A stretch of 64,000 bases of DNA from Persicaria tinctoria (lineage: Eukaryota; Streptophyta; Magnoliopsida; Caryophyllales; Polygonaceae). Location: positions 9,778,001-9,842,000 of the forward strand of contig JBANSL010000002.1 in NCBI GenBank assembly GCA_037127255.1. Direction: 5' to 3'. This document shows positions 32,953-45,467 of this stretch, one piece after another; positions within the stretch are counted from its first letter, which is position 1, and each line of letters opens with the position of its first letter. A program made the position numbers and the translations under genes. The notes under the pieces were generated by a model that saw only the letters and a program-made list of their open reading frames with translations, did not search any database and had not been told where the DNA came from.

Positions 32953-35883
32953 ATGGCGGCTACCATGCGATTGCCTTCTGGCTACTTCCTTTCTGTGAGT
33001 CTCCTGTTTATTGAATTGATTTCTCCGTCCACTGTTTTATGAATCGGCGAATTTAGATTGCCCTAATTTCTTGCTGATTTGGGAAGCACTTTATCACTCT
33101 CACTTTGCTTCTGAATTCCATTGAGTCAACTGCATACACACAAAAACTGGAACTTTTCTCATTAGCATTTTAAGTTTTTTGCCCTACTGGATGAAAGATG
33201 ATGCCCCTATTGATTCAATGCCTTTTCAGCTTTTCTGTTTGATCTGAAATTCAATACATTACTTTGAGTTTGTCCTTTTCATTATGTGGGTATTACTTAA
33301 GATAGTACCTTATAAGGGAGGTGGGAAATGTGATCTGAATATTTGGTAATTGGGGCAATAAAGAACTGAATGTTTTTGTACACTTGTACTAACTAAGCTG
33401 AGTTGATGTGTGTGTGTGTGGGGGGGGGGGGGGGGGGGGGGGGGAAGAAGCTAAGCTCAGTGAATGTTGATTAATGAAAACTAATGAAAAGATGCTTATT
33501 AAATTCGAAAAGTTTTAGAATGATCATCTGGTTTTACTATCTCAATTTGCAGAGTTTCAAGAGTGTGAGAGATATGATGGGAGTTATACTGTCAGGCAAG
33601 TATAGCTAGTGCTAGGTTTTACTTGAGGTTGTTAATTCCTAATTTTGATCTTGATATGTTTTATTCAATATAAAGAACTTTGAACTTGTGTAATTGCTGC
33701 AGATGTTGCTCCCTCAACCAGTAAAACATGGCAATCATCAAAAGTAGCAAGAAATATTATATGTTTACGTAGATATGCAAGATTCGCACAAGCATCATCT
33801 CGGATTTCAATCCCAGGGGTTACATCTGGAAAAAAGGAAAAGTTTTCTCCAAAAGATATAAGTGACAACAAGGCAATGGTTCCTGATGCAGCCCCGCCCA
33901 GCGTCAATGATGTTGACCTTCTGTATCAATTTTTTGAACAGAGGTATGTGGACATTTTGGTACCATATATCTCCCTTACACATGGAATAGTGCAAATCTA
34001 TGTGTTATACTCCTTTCTTGTTTGAAGGCAATGGGGAAAGGGGAGGGTGTGGAATTTCAGTCATTGAAGACAGAATGCTTCTCCTTATCAGGGTGCGATA
34101 TGTTGTTACAGTACCAAGCTTGTAGTGTTGACTGGAGCTGGAATGAGCACCGAGTCTGGAATCCCTGACTATAGGAGGTACTCTCGTCCTGAATCAACTG
34201 ATCGTCAGCTTGCGAGTACTGATATTTGCTCATGCTAATGTGTGCAGCCCCAGTGGAGCTTATAGTTCTGGGTTTAGACCCATTACCCATCAGGTGATCT
34301 GAAGCCTGAGGTCATATGCTGTACTATCAAATTATATATCCTTGAGTGCTGCAATTTAGGTCTTGTGGCCGTTGCTGATTAAAATGTAGGAGCTAAGTAT
34401 GTACATCTCATTCGTGTTGCAGGATCTTTCAACTGTGACTTGTTTAAAAATGGTTTCGGGGAACGGACCTACCATCAGATTTTGTGCTTAATCTTCTATT
34501 TTGCTGATGGATTGTTGGCATTACTAATAGAAATGAAGTGCAAACTGTTGGCTACTAAAAGAATTGTGCTGATACCTTTCTGTTTTGATGTTTACATTCA
34601 ATGGATTCTTGACCTTCTTGTTTTCTCCTTTTAATAGGAGTTTCTTCGCTCTGCGAAGGCGCGTAGGAGGTACTGGGCAGGGAGCTATGCTGGCTGGAGG
34701 CGGTTCAATGCAGCGCAGCCTAGTGCTGGCCATATGGCATTGGCATCTCTAGAAAAATCTGGAAGAATAGATTTTATGATCACACAAAATGTCGACAGGT
34801 ACTGTGGACTAGAATTTCTGACACCGCTTTCTCTTCAGCATTTCATTATTTACCATTATGATTTATCATCTCAGGCTGCATCATCGGGCAGGAAGTATCC
34901 CACTCGAGTTACATGGGACCGTGTACACTGTCGTTTGTATTGACTGTGGCCATTCCTTATCCCGGCATTCCTTTCAGGATGAACTGAAGGCTCAAAACCC
35001 AAAGGTTAGTGCTTACAGCAGTCTCTGTGCGCTATCTCGTTCAGCTGAATAGACATTGAACCGGTGTTTTCCTCAAGCTCCCATCATTTGACATATCGAA
35101 AGGATGATTAGTTAAATTGTAATTTTAACTGCAGTGGGCTGAAGCATTAGATAATCTGAAATTTGACACCCCTGGATCAGACAAAAGCTTTGGCATGAGG
35201 ATAAGGCCTGATGGGGATATCGATATTGATACTAAATTCTGGGAGGAAGATTTCGATATCCCAACTTGCTCAAAATGCAATGGAGTACTCAAACCAGATG
35301 TAAGACACTTGTCTACCGAGGAATAACACAATTCCTTGAGGTTCTATCAATCCTTATTTCTTGACTGGGTTTTCCTTGATACTGACTACTGAGCATGTTA
35401 TCACCTTAAAGGTTGTGTTTTTTGGCGATAACGTTCCAAAGGAAAGAGCTGATAGAGCAATGGAAGCTGCAAGGGAGTGCGATGCATTTCTCGTAGTCGG
35501 ATCATCTGTGATGACAATGTCTGCTTTCAGACTTGTGAGGTACTCCTGTTTTACGCGCACATTCTAGTACACTTCCTTCGATACTACGAACTCATCAACC
35601 TGTACGGGTAGGCTGACATGGGTTCTTCCATGTGATTGCTACAGAGCAGCTTACGACGCTGGGGCAGCTACAGCCATCATCAACATCGGAGTCACAAGGG
35701 CAGATGAGTTCGTACCCTTGAAAATCAACGCTCGATGTGGAGAGGTAGCCTTTTGCTAAGTAGTCATTCGAGTTTCTCATCGTCTGTTTGAACTTGCAGA
35801 TTACTTGAAGGCCATGTTTTTTGATGTTACAGATACTGCCAAGATTGTTGAGCACTGGAACTCTTTGTTTGCCGTCTGCCTGA
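32953..35883 (+). CDS. SRT2: SRT2-like NAD-dependent protein deacylase (class II sirtuin)
   Basis: Eleven coding exons: 32953-32994, 33553-33595, 33703-33943, 34112-34177, 34248-34293, 34638-34798, 34875-35004, 35135-35299, 35412-35539, 35645-35744 and 35833-35883; 390 residues. Intron 2 uses a GC donor (GCAAGT); the nearby GT alternative runs into a stop. NAD-binding GAGMSTESGIPDYRSP is at 117-132, QNVDRLHHRAGS at 196-207, catalytic His213 in LHGT. Zinc cysteines are C221/C224 and C288/C291. These mark a SIRT4-like class II sirtuin. The basic, acid-poor N-terminus (MAATMRLPSGYF... NIICLRRYARF) suggests mitochondria. A probable 3'UTR intron lies at 35893-35989. Known role of SRT2: mitochondrial metabolism and ethylene-linked deacetylation. 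Confidence 0.93.
33405..33444 (+). repeat. (GT)n plus 25-base G run in sirtuin intron 1
   Basis: A TG repeat runs into 25 consecutive G (33420-33444). On the transcript strand it could fold as a G-quadruplex; it may equally be a length-unstable or mis-sequenced homopolymer. Confidence 0.95.
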
Positions 35884-37446
35884 AACATTCAGGTATGTCT
35901 GTTCGATTACTTGTGTCATACTCTCCATTTCGTCGCTCTCTTCTTCTTCCTGGCTGATTTGCAAATTGCAATATGTTTTTTGTGTACAGCAGGAACTGGC
36001 AACATGATCAATCAAGTAGAGGAATTTTAGGTTCATTTCTTCTTAATTACTGGTATTATTCATGTAACCATATAACATGTATGTCTCTTATTATTCTTGT
36101 TTACTGTCTTGTTCTGCAGTTCAAAATGCTGCTATATACTGAAAATGATTATATGTCAATTTGTTTGTTTTTGTTTTTTTAAAAAAATGCCAGGAATGTA
36201 TTTTTTTCCTGATATTTATTGGGAGGTAATATTTGCACCTATAAAATTTATTATATGCACTACACCCTGCGCCTCTTGAGTCACACGCTTATTTATTGGT
36301 CAAAGGTGTACACTCTCTCCCAAGTCCCACCAGTTAGTGATTGTTGGTCAATCAAACTGGACACCGTGGAAAAAAAAAGTACAAATTTTTTACTACAATA
36401 TTTTTTTTTATTAAGGTAAAGATTCGAAATATGATACATCAATGTCGGGTAAATTGGGAGGCCAAAGCAAAGGGCAGACGGGTTAATTGTCATTATACTA
36501 ACAAACTATATCGTAGATATCATCCAAGCTCTATTCGAATAAAGCAATGAAATGTTAAACAAATGAGGAAGCCGATGAAGACTCACAAACTTTTAACTGA
36601 TATATAAGAAAAGTAATTTGAGACATACCCATTAGTCTAAAAACAAAAGGGTTAAAATCAAATGTACAAATTGTCTAAAAAACTAAAGGGTTAAAATCAA
36701 CAAAGAAGGGATCATTGAATAAAAACTAAGGAGACAAAATGGCATTGTTGCAAATGAGTGATGATAGATCGACTCTCCTTCTAACTTTTTATTTTATACA
36801 AGGGAAAGCTTTAGGACGCGTTAGACTCTGCCAATCCATCAACTAATAAGGCTAATAGTGTCATTTCAAACGAGTAAAAGATAATCTAAATGTGACATGA
36901 GTACTTTGTGGTTCATGGTATGTCTGATCTAGACCCTCACAAAAGATAAGTGTGCAACTGGCCTACTCAAAACACTCTCCTTCGACCCTTTGATAAAGGC
37001 AACAAACTATGAAGTAACAAATTAAGTTGTAAAAAATTGTATTTATTTTCTGACATGTAGAGGGGTAAAATTGGTGATAAAATGATGAACATGAGAGTTG
37101 TCAATTTACACTTTTCCTCAGTCAGCGGTGAGCCATAAAACTCAGTGGACCTAAAACTCTGCGTTTGATGCGATCACAAAGGCACAGTAGCATTGAAACG
37201 ACATCGTATGGTAAAGTATTTACAAATTACAAGTCTCTCTCACGGCCTCTCAACTGTGCCGACCAGGCAGCAAGGACATACAAAGAAAGTCCTCTGCGGC
37301 TCTGCGCTGCCCTCCTCCTCGCGTCGCCTCCTCTCTCCCCCTCTTTCTCCGATCTTATCTATTCCGTTCCATTAATCCATTTTCCCGATTTTATCGGCTT
37401 CGAATTTTGGCTTCTGAGTATTCATCTAAGAGGTCGTCGCGTTTAA
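35884..37446. other. Sirtuin 3'UTR and intergenic DNA
   Basis: After the stop codon a probable spliced 3'UTR (intron 35893-35989, donor GTATGT, acceptor TGTACAG) extends for a few hundred bases. The rest is AT-rich intergenic DNA, then the cyclin-T promoter. Small frames here show no domain. Confidence 0.5.
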
Positions 37447-37482
37447 TGTTCGGCATGTCGCCTGTCAGCTTATCTCCGCCGG
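37170..37482 (+). promoter_or_regulatory. Probable 5'UTR exon and core promoter of cyclin-T gene
   Basis: A CT-rich leader-like stretch (37225-37400: CCTCCTCCTCGCGTCGCCTC and similar) ends at a strong donor, CCG|GTGAGT at 37483. The next usable acceptor is GGGTAG at 39579, ten bases before the cyclin ATG. Upstream ATGs in this exon (37447, 37456) cannot join the cyclin frame, so I read it as untranslated. If spliced so, the 5'UTR intron is about 2.1 kb. Confidence 0.45.
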
Positions 37483-39589
37483 TGAGTTTTCTTCTTCTTA
37501 TCTGTTTGATATCTCGTTTCTGTCCAAAAAAACTATGATTAGGGCGATTTTTCCTTATTTAATGTGAAAAGATTCGGCTTTTAGAAGAGATTATGTAGTG
37601 GTTGGTGGTAGATTGACTCGAATTGAAGATTTAGGGTTTGTTTCGGGGGTGGAGTTCGATTTCGGCTACTTGTCCCTTCTCCTATGTTCCGCTTAGTTGT
37701 TTTGCTAGATTATTTTGGTTTCAATTGCTTTGTCATTGGTATATGTTTCTCGGGTTCTTTAATGCACCTAGGGCTAGAATTGACGAATTGCGTCCTTTGA
37801 GCTGTTAGGTCTGTAGTCGTGTAGATGTTGATTTACCCGAGTTAGGGTTTGTTCCAGGAGTGGATTTCGATTTTGGCGACTTGCCCCTTCTCATGTATTT
37901 CTCGGGCGCTTTAGTGCCCCTATGGCTAGATTTGACGAATTGCTATATTTTGGTTGCAGTTGCATGTTTTGAGCTGTTAGGTCTGCAATTGTGGAGATGT
38001 TGATTCAGCTCACTTGATATTAGACTGTGGTTCATATAGTTTTTTGTGTTAGGCTTTTTGTTGTGGTGCATATGATAGAAGCATAAAGGATAGATTTGGG
38101 AGGAAGTGTAGGTTATCTAGTTTCAAATCTGGCTAGGTCTCATGAGTCATATCAGTTATCAAATAGCCTGTTGCTAATCTGAAGATTCATCTGAATGCTC
38201 ATCAATTCATAATTGCTGTATGACATTACGTGCCTCTGTGTATGAGACCGATGTTCTACAGATGTTGTTGCATCTTAAATGTTATGCTGCGATGGGCTTG
38301 GCTGGGCACTCACTCATGTAGTCATATATACATTTAATGCCCAAATTATGAAGAAATGGAAACGTCAAGGGGATTGAAATAGTATAGTTTGAATAAGGAC
38401 TTAGTTATTGGGTTCTTGTTGAATTGCTTAATTTTGTACGCCCAGAGGAGGGTGTGAGGAGATGCTTCCTTCATGTTTGAACCCCATGTCTAATATGGAG
38501 AAGGAAATGGGGATGGGGATGGGGGATGGTAAGAAAATGAGAGTGTGTTAGTTGAGATTAAAATTATGATAAATGAATAATAATTCAAAACTGGACTAGA
38601 TTTGTTTCTTTCCCTTTTCTGTTTTTTTTAATGGTCCACCAAACGGGGAATTAAAGTTCTAACAGTGTTGTTCTCAAATTTAACACTCTTTGCTGGAAAA
38701 CTTCTGTGTCCTTCTAAACATTTCCTTGAGTCTAGGATCACATATTTAAAGCACTGATAGATAGCCTGCTTGATCAAGTGTGAATTTGGTAGAGGGGTTT
38801 GGGTTAGAAAAAGGAAACTAGTGTTGACCTGCAATAATGCAGTTGTGGGTTGTGAAGGAGGATATCTTGTCAGGTCACAGTGTGGTGGTGACTGAGAGAA
38901 TGGTTTGGGTGTAATAATTAAATATGGCGATAGCTCTATGCCTAGGGTAGGCTGTGATGTATAATGTATTTTTTAAAGTCATCAATCAGCCTTTGCATGA
39001 CCAGGATGAGTGGTTTAACTCCTCTGGTGACTTAGATAAACTTTGGCTGAAGGATTCCTTAGGGTTCCCGTTGGTTTTCACTAGATTTGTGCGATTGTAT
39101 GTGTTTTCTTCCTTCACTTCTAACAAGCACCAACCATAAGATAGCACATTATCGCACATCATGGTCATCACTCAAGAGACGTTGTTATCACGATAAAGGT
39201 TTGAGTGATCTATATGCTTATGGAAGAAAGTTACATTGTATCTCGTAAGTATTGTTAGTCAATCATAGCTAGAGGTTGTGATGGGATTTCAGTGCAGCTT
39301 TATCTCTTAACCTTTTGGTCAACTGAGTTATCTTACAGTGATGGAATTGTAGGTCAGCAGAGTTATCTTTTACTAAATTAAGCTAGAAAAAAGCAAGGAA
39401 TTTTTAGGCAATTTATTCATTTCCACTTATATGGTAAATTTGAGGATGAGTAGATGAACTGTATTCTTGTTAAGAAGAGGACACTGGGGTGTCTAATGCA
39501 AAATACTTTTTGAGTAGATACTGTGATCGATTTGCTTCCCATACATTGCCTGCCCTTATAATGTGGCTCATGTGGGTAGTCTTACAAAT

Positions 39590-42500
39590 ATGTCTCAGGA
39601 GACTCTTGAGGATGGAGGCAGGTGGTACTTCTCAAGAAAGGAAATTGAAGAAAATTCACCATCTAAAAGAGATGGGATTGACTTGAAAAAAGAGACTTAT
39701 TTAAGGAAGGCATATTGTACGTTGCTCCAGGATCTTGGAATGAAACTGAAAGTGTAAGTCCACTGCAAGGGGGCACTTTTGGAACTTTACTGTTGTGCCT
39801 TAATGTTATGAATGGGAATCTTCTTCTGACCCAATTGAATGGACCAAAAAATATCCTGTTCTGTATTTTTCTTTCGTTGTATGCTACTGATCAAATTTAA
39901 TGAACCAATTGTTATTTTTATTTTTACATTGGACCTTTTGGTAGCTGTGTATATTCAATTTTATATGAAAATGATCTGGTTAGCTTATTATTAATAGTTT
40001 GAAGAGATTTTAATATCAAGTTTATCTAAAGAATGATTTACATTGTTCTATTGCAGACCTCAGGTTACGATTGCTACTGCAATAATTTTTTGCCACCGCT
40101 TCTACCTTCGCCAATCCCATTCTAAAAATGATAGAAGGGTAAGTTCTTTATCAGATTTTATGGGTGTTGGCATGTTGCTCTTTTGTATATTTGTATATGT
40201 ATTTACTTTTTATATTGGGAGATTGGTGGTATTATTTTGTGTTGTTATTTTCTTCTGGAGGAACCAATAAATGTCAATAGCTATTGATACCAATCCCCCC
40301 CCCCCCCCCCCACCCACCACCACCACCACCACCACCACCACCAAAATTAATAGAGTTTTGCTTTTAGCTTCCCATGATATCTTCTTTGGCATGTAAAGCT
40401 GTGATGATTGACCTGGTATGATACTTAAGGTGATGATCAGATGCATCTTCTAACTCTGTCTAAATTTCATCTAGACAATTGCCACAGCTTGTATGTTCCT
40501 TGCTGGAAAGGTTGAAGAAACTCCACGCCCTTTGAAAGATGTTATCCTTGTTTCTTTCGAGATAATTAATAAAAAAGATCCGGTTGCTATCCAGAAGATT
40601 AAGCAAAAGGTATTTACTGCTGTTCAATTTATGCAGTGTGCATCTTGCCAGTTTTGGTGTTTTTATCATCTCATCTTGTGCCTAAGATGAGTTTGTTGCT
40701 CATGAATGTTATTATTTTAATGGGATGGAAAGATTATTGATGTTATTTTATATGCTGTTTTGTTTTGTTTTGTTTTGTTTTGTTTTGTTTTGGTTGATTA
40801 ACTTTTTATACACACACACACACACACATTTTATTCTAGTACTTCTTTAGGAGTGGATCCTAGTCTACTGTGTGATGTAAGGTCTTGTGACAACAGAAAC
40901 TTAGCTCTCCCTGTATCTTCTAAGATAATACATTTCTTATCTCTGAGACTATTTCTGTGTTACTGTGTTGAATTTATGAGAGTATTGGTAGTTTTTTTGT
41001 CTAGTTATTTTCTTCTGTGATATTTAAATTATAGGGAAGAACTGCCAATTTTTTTAAGACTGTGGGCACATTGTATTTGTTTATTGAGTGGTGTTTTAGT
41101 TTGATACTGTCGAGAGTTGAGCCTTGTTGAACTTTTTTCTGCCTTTGGTTAAGGTGCAGTGATTTTGTCTAATTGTTTGTTACCCATCTTACAATTTTGT
41201 GATTATGTTGCAGGAGGTGTATGAACAACAAAAAGAGTTAATTTTACTAGCAGAGCGGGTTGTCCTTGCAACTCTGGGATTTGATTTGAATGTGCAGCAT
41301 CCATATAAACCATTAGTCGAGGCAATAAAGAAATTCAAGGTTGCTCAGAATGCACTTGCTCAAGTTGCCTGGAATTTTGTGAATGATGGGTATGATGCTT
41401 TGCATCAGCTATGAACAAAGAAAATACGTATTCTCTTGTGCTGGCTTGACGCTGTAACTGGCATGTAGGTTGCGGACATCTCTTTGCTTACAATTTAAGA
41501 CCCATCACATCGCAGCTGGTGCTATATTCCTTGCTGCAAAGTTCCTTAAGGTAAAACTTCCATCAGATGGGGAGAAGGTCTGGTGGCAGGAGTTTGATGT
41601 CACGCCACGTCAATTAGAGGGTTGGTCATCCTCAGCTCCTCACTTGTAGTTTGTCTTTTCTTTTTTTGTTTTACCACGATATGTTTTTTCTTAAATAATT
41701 AAGTGAACTTATATGTTAGATTTCAAGCACCGACAATTATTTAATACTTTAGTAATTTAATTAATATATTTGTACTCTGGCAGAGGTTAGCAATCAGATG
41801 TTGGAGTTGTATGAGCAGAATAGAGTACCAGCTTCACAAGCTAATGAGGCTGACGGTAGTATGGTTGGAGGGGCTACAGACAAGGGGACATCAAAAGGTT
41901 CAAATGAAGATCAAGTAGGACATGCAAACCCATCCCTAGCTGGAGGTTCATCGAGGTCAGGAGCATTAAAACCAACATCAACTCATTTGGGTCCTGAACC
42001 TGTGGATAACCAAAGTGGTCCGCCGAAAAGTACTCAAAATTGCAGTAGTGACTATGGAAGCTCAATGACTGATACTCTAAGCAACAAGGAACCTGAAGAG
42101 CGCAGGGTGTCTGGGCCTTCTCCGAATCGTGAAGATGTGGAGGATGTTCATCATACGTCAGGTGGTTTGGATTGGCATGATGCTAAAGATGATAAGCAAA
42201 GAGGATTTACTAGTAGCAAAGCACGGGAAGGCACGGAGCTGGAGGATAATTACCATAACCGTAACCCTGAAGGCAAGGATTCTGTGACAGTGCAGTCAAT
42301 GCCTGAAGTTGTAAAAAAGTTTGATGAAGACAGGTTGAAGCAGCTGCGGGAGAAGCGAAAAAAGTCCCGTGGTGATATCGTTCGCAGAACTGACACAATG
42401 GATGAGTTTGATCCCATTATGAAGGAGCTGGAAGAGGGTGTTGAGCTTGCTGCTGCTGAAAGTGAGAAGTCGAAGCAGGCGAAGAAACAGAGCTGGTCCC

Positions 42501-42829
42501 AGCCTTCTTCTCGGTTGGGAAATGAGAGTTCACATCACAGTAAGAATGTTGATGCAGTTGGAGATCAACACCAGCTTGGAACAAAGGGCCAGTTGCATGG
42601 ATCGGAAATGGAGAATGTAGAAGAAGGTGAGGTATCAGCATTTGAGAATCCCGATTGGGGATATCAGTCCCCTAAATCAACTGATCGGAAGAGGAAAGCA
42701 GAGAGCCCACTAGAGAAGACAAGTGATGGAAAGCAGCGGCATGACCACTCGGAAGACAGAAACAAATTGAGTCGAAATGGGTATTCGGATAGGGACCACA
42801 AGAGGCATGCGCAGGAAAGTCATGTTTGA
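39590..42829 (+). CDS. CYCT1: Cyclin-T (CYCT1 type), P-TEFb regulatory subunit
   Basis: Six coding exons: 39590-39753, 40057-40138, 40475-40609, 41214-41389, 41469-41620 and 41784-42829, all GT-AG; 584 residues. The N-terminus is [20 protein letters not shown]; an in-frame TGA upstream excludes a longer start without another exon. The two cyclin folds cover about 15-250: [93 protein letters not shown]. The C-terminal half is hydrophilic and Ser/Lys/His-rich, a disordered tail as in other plant cyclin-T proteins. With CDKC it phosphorylates RNA polymerase II to release elongation in the nucleus. Orthologues often begin with 20-30 extra residues, so an extra 5' coding exon is possible. Confidence 0.92.
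40295..40342. repeat. C17 run plus (CAC)n in cyclin intron
   Basis: Seventeen C followed by repeated CAC trinucleotides, inside the intron between exons 40057-40138 and 40475-40609. Length-unstable simple sequence, far from the splice sites. Confidence 0.95.
40756..40830. repeat. (GTTTT)n and (CA)n in cyclin intron
   Basis: About seven TTTTG units followed, after a 20-bp gap, by a CACACA run. They lie in the intron 40610-41213. Confidence 0.9.
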
Positions 42830-45139
42830 GTTCGATGAACATATTCGGAAAATATTTTAATTTCGTGAACTTCTGACTTTTCAGCAGGGGCGTATAATTA
42901 AGTGCTGTGTGTAACAGTCCAGGTATGCCTTGACATTATTTATTCATTCATGTCATACTGTCCTCTTCTTTCTCAGTGAAGTGGTGTGTTGATATCACCT
43001 GGTGTTTGCATGCATCTCATTCTCACCTCTGTGAGTTGCACTTGGTTATGATGATTGATCTGATTAGGGGCATACTCAATGGTTAGAATATGGTGGAAGG
43101 GTAGGATGTAAAGCTTTTAACGGGTTCATATGCTCTGATTGTAAAGCTTAGAGGTTACCTAGGAAGGATTATTTTTTTCTCTTGGCCTTAAATCCAATAT
43201 TGTTCTTCAAATCTTGTGCACTTCCATAGTTTCTACTTCCTACATAGTGTTAACATTTTCCCCGAATGTGCGGTTTACACAAGCTCTGAACAGAATTCAG
43301 TTTGCACCCATCCCATGTTTTTATCATTCAGACAACCAAATGATGAAACTCATTGCATACTAGCGCGACTCTCTTGTTGTTTCTCTTTAACTGGTATCTC
43401 TGTGAAGTGTGATGGCATTGAAAAGTTGAACCTTTTGTTTTGCAGTATGTACCGTGAAAATATGGAGCTCTTCTAAGCAAAGCAGCAAGGGCAGATGTCC
43501 TGGGGCAACAAGCGCGGTTTTTTTGTTTCGTGTTCTATTCAGTGTAGACATTGAGAAAGGTGTGTGAAACTGGTCAGTAGTAGATTGCTATTTGTATGGA
43601 AACCGTCTATGCTGTCATTAAACTGGTGATATAGTATCTCATCAAATCACAAAGCATCTGCATTGCTCACTGCCACTACTCACTAGATTAAACTCTGTTA
43701 ACTTCTTCAATGCTAGCTCTATGTATAATCATCAAATTATCAATGACAACTGCTTGATATTCTCATCAATTGGCCTCATAAATGGTGGGGAGGCCAATTG
43801 AATAGGTATTTGCTTTTATTACTCCTGTTGAATAAAATGAAAAAGACTAGAGAAAAAGAGGGGTCTGCAGTCTGCACTTGGATTTGTTGGAGTTGAACAC
43901 TGCACAGTAACATCTCACAACTCACATGGCAACAGTTTTGTTTTGTATGGAGGACACATGGGTCCTCTGGGGGTGTGGAAAGGGCACTTATTTTGCTCTT
44001 CTTATCTAATTTGAAAACCTATGGATTACATATATTGCAACATATTATGTGACTGATGATCTGAATTGGACGGTGATGGCGGTTGGCGGTGGTGCGACTT
44101 TATGAGTTATTGTAACGTGTTAGTAATGGGTTCGGATGGAGGGTGGATGAGGTGTTTTGTTTGGCCACGTGATATGTACGTTTTAACAACTACAAGGGGC
44201 ATATGGGGAAGTAGATGATATGACTATATGAGGTAGTGATGAACACATATGGACACTAAAAGGGAAGAGGAGATGCTTTGTCTGTTTGCACATGCTTTGT
44301 ATAATGCACAATACAAGCCATCTTTTCTCCCTATCACATATGCCTCCTGTTTTCCTTTTTTGCTTGTCGAGAATCATAAATCGTCGGTCGCACCTTTTGT
44401 TTCGCCAAAAATAATAATGTTGATGGTAACATTCTCCAACCTCTTCAATTTGTGTTTCTAAATGTGGAGATGATTGAATGTAGTATTCTTGTGACCCCAT
44501 TTTGATCGGATCCACAATCTTTTCTAATGTTGTGATCTACATATTTACATCAAATAGGAGTATTGTGATCCACAATAAATTCTTGTATTTCTAAAAAGCA
44601 TGAAATTATTTTAAAAACATAATTAAAAAATAATATTTTATATAATTTTTGTTAAAAAAACAACAATAACAATTTCGATGTGTTCCGCTACAAGCGGAGT
44701 TTAGGGATCAAGTTGTGCTCACATTTTCTCTCACTAAGTTCAAAGGGTATTTTCGATGGATCCAGATAAATATATAAATAAATAAATAAAGCAAACCGAG
44801 TCGCCAAGTTCCGACACTAAGTATGGATATCTTATGAACACTAAACATAACACTGCAAAGGAGAAAGCTTGAGTACAGGATACGCATCTAGAGTGGGATC
44901 GAGACAGGGGTGTAGGATCAGATCGTGGGATCGGATCATAGGATCGTAAGATCCTAGACATAAAATAAAAACAAACCATCCTAAACAAATACCTTAATTT
45001 TAAAATAAAACTAACCTTTTTCTCCATTAAACAAATTAAGTAATTAAAATAGTCCAATAATAAGCACTTAACATTCATAATTTGTCAAGAATAATGTCTG
45101 AAAAGATGACAAATAGACAAGGATAATGTCTTAAAATAT
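42830..45139. other. Cyclin-T 3'UTR and intergenic DNA
   Basis: A possible 3'UTR intron is bounded by CCAG|GTATGC (42922/42923) and TTTTGCAG (ending 43445). The transcript plausibly ends near 43630. Beyond that, to 45139, is AT-rich DNA with no gene. At 44880-44965 GGATC words recur at short spacing, matched by a similar cluster at 47090-47225. Confidence 0.45.
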
Positions 45140-45467
45140 ACTCCCTCCGTCTTAAAATACATGTCTTTTTAGGACGGAACGCGAGAATTAAGGAGTATGT
45201 TAAGTGTAATGATTAGATGTAAAAAGTAGGGTAAGTGTAATGATTAGACTTTGATATTAGAGTATTTGTTTATTTTATTTTTAAATTTGTGAGGAGGAGA
45301 GCAGGGGTGTGTAAAAATTAGAGTAATGATTAGATGTAAAAGTAGATTAAATGTAATAATTAAATCTAAAAGTAAGTTAAGTGTAATGATTAAATCTAAA
45401 AAGACATGTATTTTAGGGAAAAAAAAATTAAGGGTTAAAAAGACATGTATTTTAAGACGGAGGGAGT
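45140..45467. mobile_element. Stowaway-like MITE
   Basis: 328 bp with terminal inverted repeats ACTCCCTCCGTCTTAAAATA...GACATGT on both ends (inverted on the right as ACATGTATTTTAAGACGG AGGGAGT). Sub-terminal AATGATTAGATGTAAAA phrases are repeated four or five times inside. No ORF. Its right terminus was duplicated by the retroposon that follows. Confidence 0.8.
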
